The notes beneath the pieces were generated by a model. It was not told where the DNA came from and did no database searches. It worked only from the letters and a program-made list of their open reading frames with translations. Below, piece after piece: positions 5,404-7,326 of a stretch of 7,326 bases of DNA (the stretch's first letter is position 1; each line of letters begins with the position of its first letter). Both the position numbers and the translations under genes were made by a program. The stretch comes from Actinomycetota bacterium (GTDB lineage Bacteria; Actinomycetota; Thermoleophilia; Solirubrobacterales; Solirubrobacteraceae): contig WLNG01000068.1 of assembly GCA_009699915.1 (NCBI GenBank), forward strand, positions 1-7,326, written 5' to 3'.

Positions 5404-6555
5404 ATGCCGAGCAGCGAGCAGATCCTCAAGGCTCTCGAGGTCGTCATCGACCCGGAGCTGCACAAGTCCATCGTCGAACTCGGGATGGTCCGCTCGATCG
5501 ACGTTCAGCCCGATGGCGGCGTTGACGTCGTCGTCTCGCTGACGACCGCCGGCTGCCCGATCCGCAACCACTTCGAGACCGCCGTCGCCGAGGCGGTCGG
5601 GGCGCTCGAGGGGGTCACCCGCGTCGGCGTCGGCTTCGACGTCCTCAACGCGCAGGAGAAGTCTGAGCTCCAGCGCCGACTGGGTCGTGGTTCGCTCCCC
5701 GAGGGTGCGCTCGCGCGGGTCTCGAACATCATCTGCGTCGGCTCCGGCAAGGGCGGCGTGGGCAAGTCCACGATCACCGCCAACCTTGCGGCCGCGCTGG
5801 CCGGTGAGGGACGCCGCGTCGGCGTTCTCGACGCCGACGTCTGGGGTTACTCGATCCCGCGCATGTTCGGCGTGGCCGGCCGTCCGCCGGTCTCCGCCGA
5901 GCGCAAGATCCTCCCGTTGGAGGCCGCCGGTGGCGTGAAGGTGATGTCGATCGGCTTCTTCGTCGAGGAGGACGCGGCGGTCGTCTGGCGTGGTCCGATG
6001 CTCCACAAGGCACTCACCCAGTTTCTGGAGGACGTTGACTGGGGCGAGCTCGACTTCCTGCTCGTCGACCTGCCGCCAGGGACCGGCGACGTCTCCATGA
6101 CGCTCGCGCAGCTGCTGCCGCAGGCGAAGTTCCTGATCGTCACGACCCCGCAGCCGGCCGCCCAGAGGGTCGCGCGCCGCTCGGCCGACATGGCGTCGAA
6201 GGTCGATCTCGAGATCGCCGGCGTGATCGAGAACATGGCCGGCTTCGTCACCCCGTCGGGCGAGCGCTTTGCCATCTTCGGCGAGGGCGGCGGGCAGGAG
6301 CTCGCCGACGAACTCGACGTCCCGCTGCTCGGCCGCGTGCCGCTGACGATGCCGCTGCGCGAGCAGGCCGATGCTGGCGTGCCGCTCGTCGTGACCAACC
6401 CCGACGACGCCGCCGCACAGGCCATCCGCCAGGTAGCGCGTGGCATCGTCGCGATCTTCCCGGTCCAGCTCCCGGTGCTGCAGCCGGCTGCCGGAGGGCC
6501 GGAGGCGATCGCGCCGGCGCCAGAGCCGTCAGGGATGACGCTCCCGATGGCGTGA
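5404..6555 (+). CDS. mrp: Mrp/NBP35/ApbC-family iron-sulfur cluster carrier ATPase
   Basis: P-loop protein that binds and transfers Fe-S clusters to client apoproteins in the cytosol. Of 383 residues, about 1-85 form a MIP18/DUF59 domain with the conserved VIDPELHKSIVELGMV stretch (14-29) and the C51-P motif in TTAGCP. The MinD-like ATPase follows: deviant Walker A GSGKGGVGKST (113-123, signature K116 and K121), D143-A-D in VLDADVWG, WRGPML (195-200), switch II VDLPPGTGD (221-229) and IENMAGF (275-281). The CxxC that normally follows ENMxxF and bridges a 4Fe-4S cluster between two subunits is absent: the sequence reads VTPSGERFAIFGEGGG. As far as I recall, other actinobacterial Mrp proteins also lack it. 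The only cysteines are C51 and C111. The last 30 or so residues are a Pro/Ala/Gly-rich tail. It follows a terminator, has its own -10 element and converges on the ferredoxin gene, so it is probably monocistronic. ATG 5404 gives the standard MIP18 start. Confidence 0.93.
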   Translation: MPSSEQILKALEVVIDPELHKSIVELGMVRSIDVQPDGGVDVVVSLTTAGCPIRNHFETAVAEAVGALEGVTRVGVGFDVLNAQEKSELQRRLGRGSLPEGALARVSNIICVGSGKGGVGKSTITANLAAALAGEGRRVGVLDADVWGYSIPRMFGVAGRPPVSAERKILPLEAAGGVKVMSIGFFVEEDAAVVWRGPMLHKALTQFLEDVDWGELDFLLVDLPPGTGDVSMTLAQLLPQAKFLIVTTPQPAAQRVARRSADMASKVDLEIAGVIENMAGFVTPSGERFAIFGEGGGQELADELDVPLLGRVPLTMPLREQADAGVPLVVTNPDDAAAQAIRQVARGIVAIFPVQLPVLQPAAGGPEAIAPAPEPSGMTLPMA

Positions 6556-6561
6556 GCCGGT

Positions 6562-6594
6562 GGGCGCGCCTGCGCCCAGCGCCCGTCGGGCGCT
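6562..6594. terminator. Two tandem hairpins between convergent mrp and ferredoxin genes
   Basis: GGGCGC (6562-6567) pairs with GCGCCC (6572-6577), loop GCCT. AGCGCCC (6578-6584) pairs with GGGCGCT (6588-6594), loop GTC. Together they fill almost the whole 37-bp gap; the second overlaps the ferredoxin stop codon (6593-6595). Neither is followed by a T-run, so a bidirectional terminator role is plausible but not certain. Confidence 0.5.
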
Positions 6595-6856
6595 AGCGGC
6601 CGGCGAAGTACTCGGCGTTGATCAGCGAGAACTTCTGCCACTCGTCGGGCAGCTGGTCCTCGGCGAAGCAGGCGTCCACCGGGCAGGCCTCGACGCAGGC
6701 GTCGCAGTCGATGCACTCTTCCGGATCGATGTACAGCTGATCGACCTTGTCGTAGTCCGGCTCGTCGGGAGTCGGGTGGATGCAGTCGACAGGGCAGACC
6801 TCCACGCAGGAGTTGTCCTTGGTGCCGATGCACGGCTCGGCGATCACGTAGGCCAT
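6593..6856 (-). CDS. fdxA: Seven-iron ferredoxin ([3Fe-4S][4Fe-4S]), FdxA-like
   Basis: Small soluble electron carrier of 87 residues. The cysteine pattern follows the Azotobacter FdI/FdxA type: C9, C17 and C58 would hold the [3Fe-4S] cluster, while C21, C48, C51 and C54 would hold the [4Fe-4S] cluster. C25 corresponds to the extra free cysteine of that family and C63 is additional. The start MAYVIAEPC and the CPVDCIH and CIDCDACVEACPV blocks are typical of bacterial FdxA. Between C25 and C48 there are about 8 more residues (the PTPDEPDYDKVDQ region) than in the classical seven-iron ferredoxin. The acidic composition suits a docking electron donor, for example for cytochromes P450 or oxidoreductases, but no partner is in the window. 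ATG 6854-6856 is preceded by GAGGA (6871-6867) at 10 nt. The symbol is by type; orthology was not tested. Confidence 0.93.
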   Translation of the reverse strand: MAYVIAEPCIGTKDNSCVEVCPVDCIHPTPDEPDYDKVDQLYIDPEECIDCDACVEACPVDACFAEDQLPDEWQKFSLINAEYFAGR

Positions 6857-6893
6857 TGATCAGTCGTCCTCGTTGCGGGTTGGCGGGTGGAGA

Positions 6894-6899
6894 ACCATA
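6894..6899 (-). promoter_or_regulatory. Putative -10 element of the ferredoxin gene
   Basis: On the minus strand TATGGT matches TAnnnT and would start transcription near 6887, giving a leader of about 30 nt that includes the GAGGA ribosome binding site. ATGACT further upstream resembles a -35 but at about 20 nt, which is long. The 8-bp palindrome GAGCGCTC (6902-6909) lies just upstream of the -10 and could be an operator, although palindromes this short are common at this GC content. Confidence 0.35.
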
Positions 6900-6927
6900 G
6901 CGAGCGCTCCTCCTGAGGCAGTCATAC

Positions 6928-6944
6928 GCTGCGGCTGGCGCAGC
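6928..6944 (-). terminator. Weak hairpin after the amidase stop codon
   Basis: GCTGCG (6928-6933) pairs with CGCAGC (6939-6944) around a 5-nt loop, starting 5 bp beyond the amidase stop (6950-6952). There is no T-run on the minus strand after it, so termination is doubtful. Confidence 0.25.
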
Positions 6945-6949
6945 TCCTC

Positions 6950-7326
6950 CTATGCTGCGGGCCCCGGACGGCGATTCGCCCACGGGCGCGCGGCCTCCAG
7001 CTGGGCGGCGAGCGCCAGCAGCGCGCCCTCGCCCTCCGGCTGGCCGATCAGCTGCACGCCGACCGGCAGCCCGCTCGCCAGGTCGTGCTCGAGCGGCACG
7101 CTGATCGCCGGCGATCCGGTGAGGTTCGCCATCGCCGTGAACGGCGTGAACGCCGCCGAGCGCGCGAAGGCAGCCATCGGCTGCTGTGCGTCGCAGGCGT
7201 TCATCGTCCCGAGCGGCACCGGCAGCTCGGCGAGCGAGGGGCAGAGGATCGCGTCGTACTGCGCCGTCCACTCGACGAGCGCCCGCCCGAATCCCTGGAG
7301 CACCAGCTCCGCGCCGAGGTAGGTGA
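6950..7326 (-). CDS. Amidase signature family enzyme, C-terminal 124 residues (5' end outside window)
   Basis: The frame enters from the right edge (visible residues TYLGAELVLQ) and ends at TAG 6950-6952. An internal GTG at 7303 is not the true start. The segment carries the typical C-terminal blocks of amidase-signature hydrolases: YDAILCPSLAELPVPLG, then FTAMANLTGSPAISVPL, then GLPVGVQLIGQPEGEGALL and a closing helix ending in ARPW. These match the region that follows the catalytic core. The Lys-Ser-Ser catalytic triad lies in the missing N-terminal part, so activity and substrate (aliphatic or aromatic amides, cyclic dimers, or the GatA role in tRNA amidation) cannot be judged. GatA is less likely because no GatB or GatC is seen nearby. 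It is transcribed towards the ferredoxin gene with a 93-bp gap. Confidence 0.88.
   Translation of the reverse strand, partial: TYLGAELVLQGFGRALVEWTAQYDAILCPSLAELPVPLGTMNACDAQQPMAAFARSAAFTPFTAMANLTGSPAISVPLEHDLASGLPVGVQLIGQPEGEGALLALAAQLEAARPWANRRPGPAA

Noticed and set aside
5847..7271. Long minus-strand open frame (474 codons) across mrp, ferredoxin and amidase genes
   Set aside because: It runs antisense to or out of frame with three well-supported genes, is Arg/Ala/Gly/Ser-rich low complexity, and has no recognisable domain; such frames are expected at this GC content.

Overview
The window is very GC-rich bacterial chromosome, with G/C-biased third codon positions, long spurious antisense open frames, GTG starts and actinobacterial-type genes. 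The content (a PAC2-family protein, a motor-plus-nuclease UvrD-type protein of AdnA/AdnB architecture, an Mrp without CxxC, an FdxA-like 7Fe ferredoxin and a possible CGAAC-N4-GTTCG LexA box) points to Actinobacteria in the broad sense. A deep lineage such as Thermoleophilia/Solirubrobacterales is my best guess, but it is inferred from style and not proven.

Layout: (1) 1-760, plus strand, the 3' part of a PAC2-family gene. (2) 767-3913, minus strand, a 1048-residue helicase-nuclease convergent with PAC2; the gap is 6 bp and a small hairpin contains both stop codons. (3) 3931-4791, plus strand, an inositol-monophosphatase-family enzyme divergent from the helicase. The two GTG starts are 18 bp apart around a symmetric 7-bp TAGGATA that can act as a -10 element on both strands. 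(4) 4792-5364, a compact single-gene unit: a palindrome resembling an actinobacterial LexA (SOS) box, a promoter, a strong ribosome binding site, a 148-residue Lys/Ala-tailed protein, and an 11-bp GC-rich terminator. (5) 5404-6555, plus strand, an Mrp/ApbC-type Fe-S cluster carrier ATPase, probably leaderless. (6) 6593-6856, minus strand, a seven-iron ferredoxin convergent with mrp across two tandem hairpins. (7) 6950-7326, minus strand, the C-terminal part of an amidase-signature enzyme that continues past the window edge.

Most of the genes look like single-gene transcription units and not an operon. A loose theme is iron-sulfur biology: the helicase-nuclease carries a four-cysteine cluster motif, Mrp is a cluster carrier and the ferredoxin holds two clusters. 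Another is DNA damage: a recombination-type helicase-nuclease lies about 0.9 kb from a putative SOS box. No mobile element, CRISPR array, tRNA or rRNA was seen, and no obvious defence island. The most interesting points are the putative SOS-controlled histone-tail/HBHA-like small protein and the symmetric, apparently leaderless divergent promoter.
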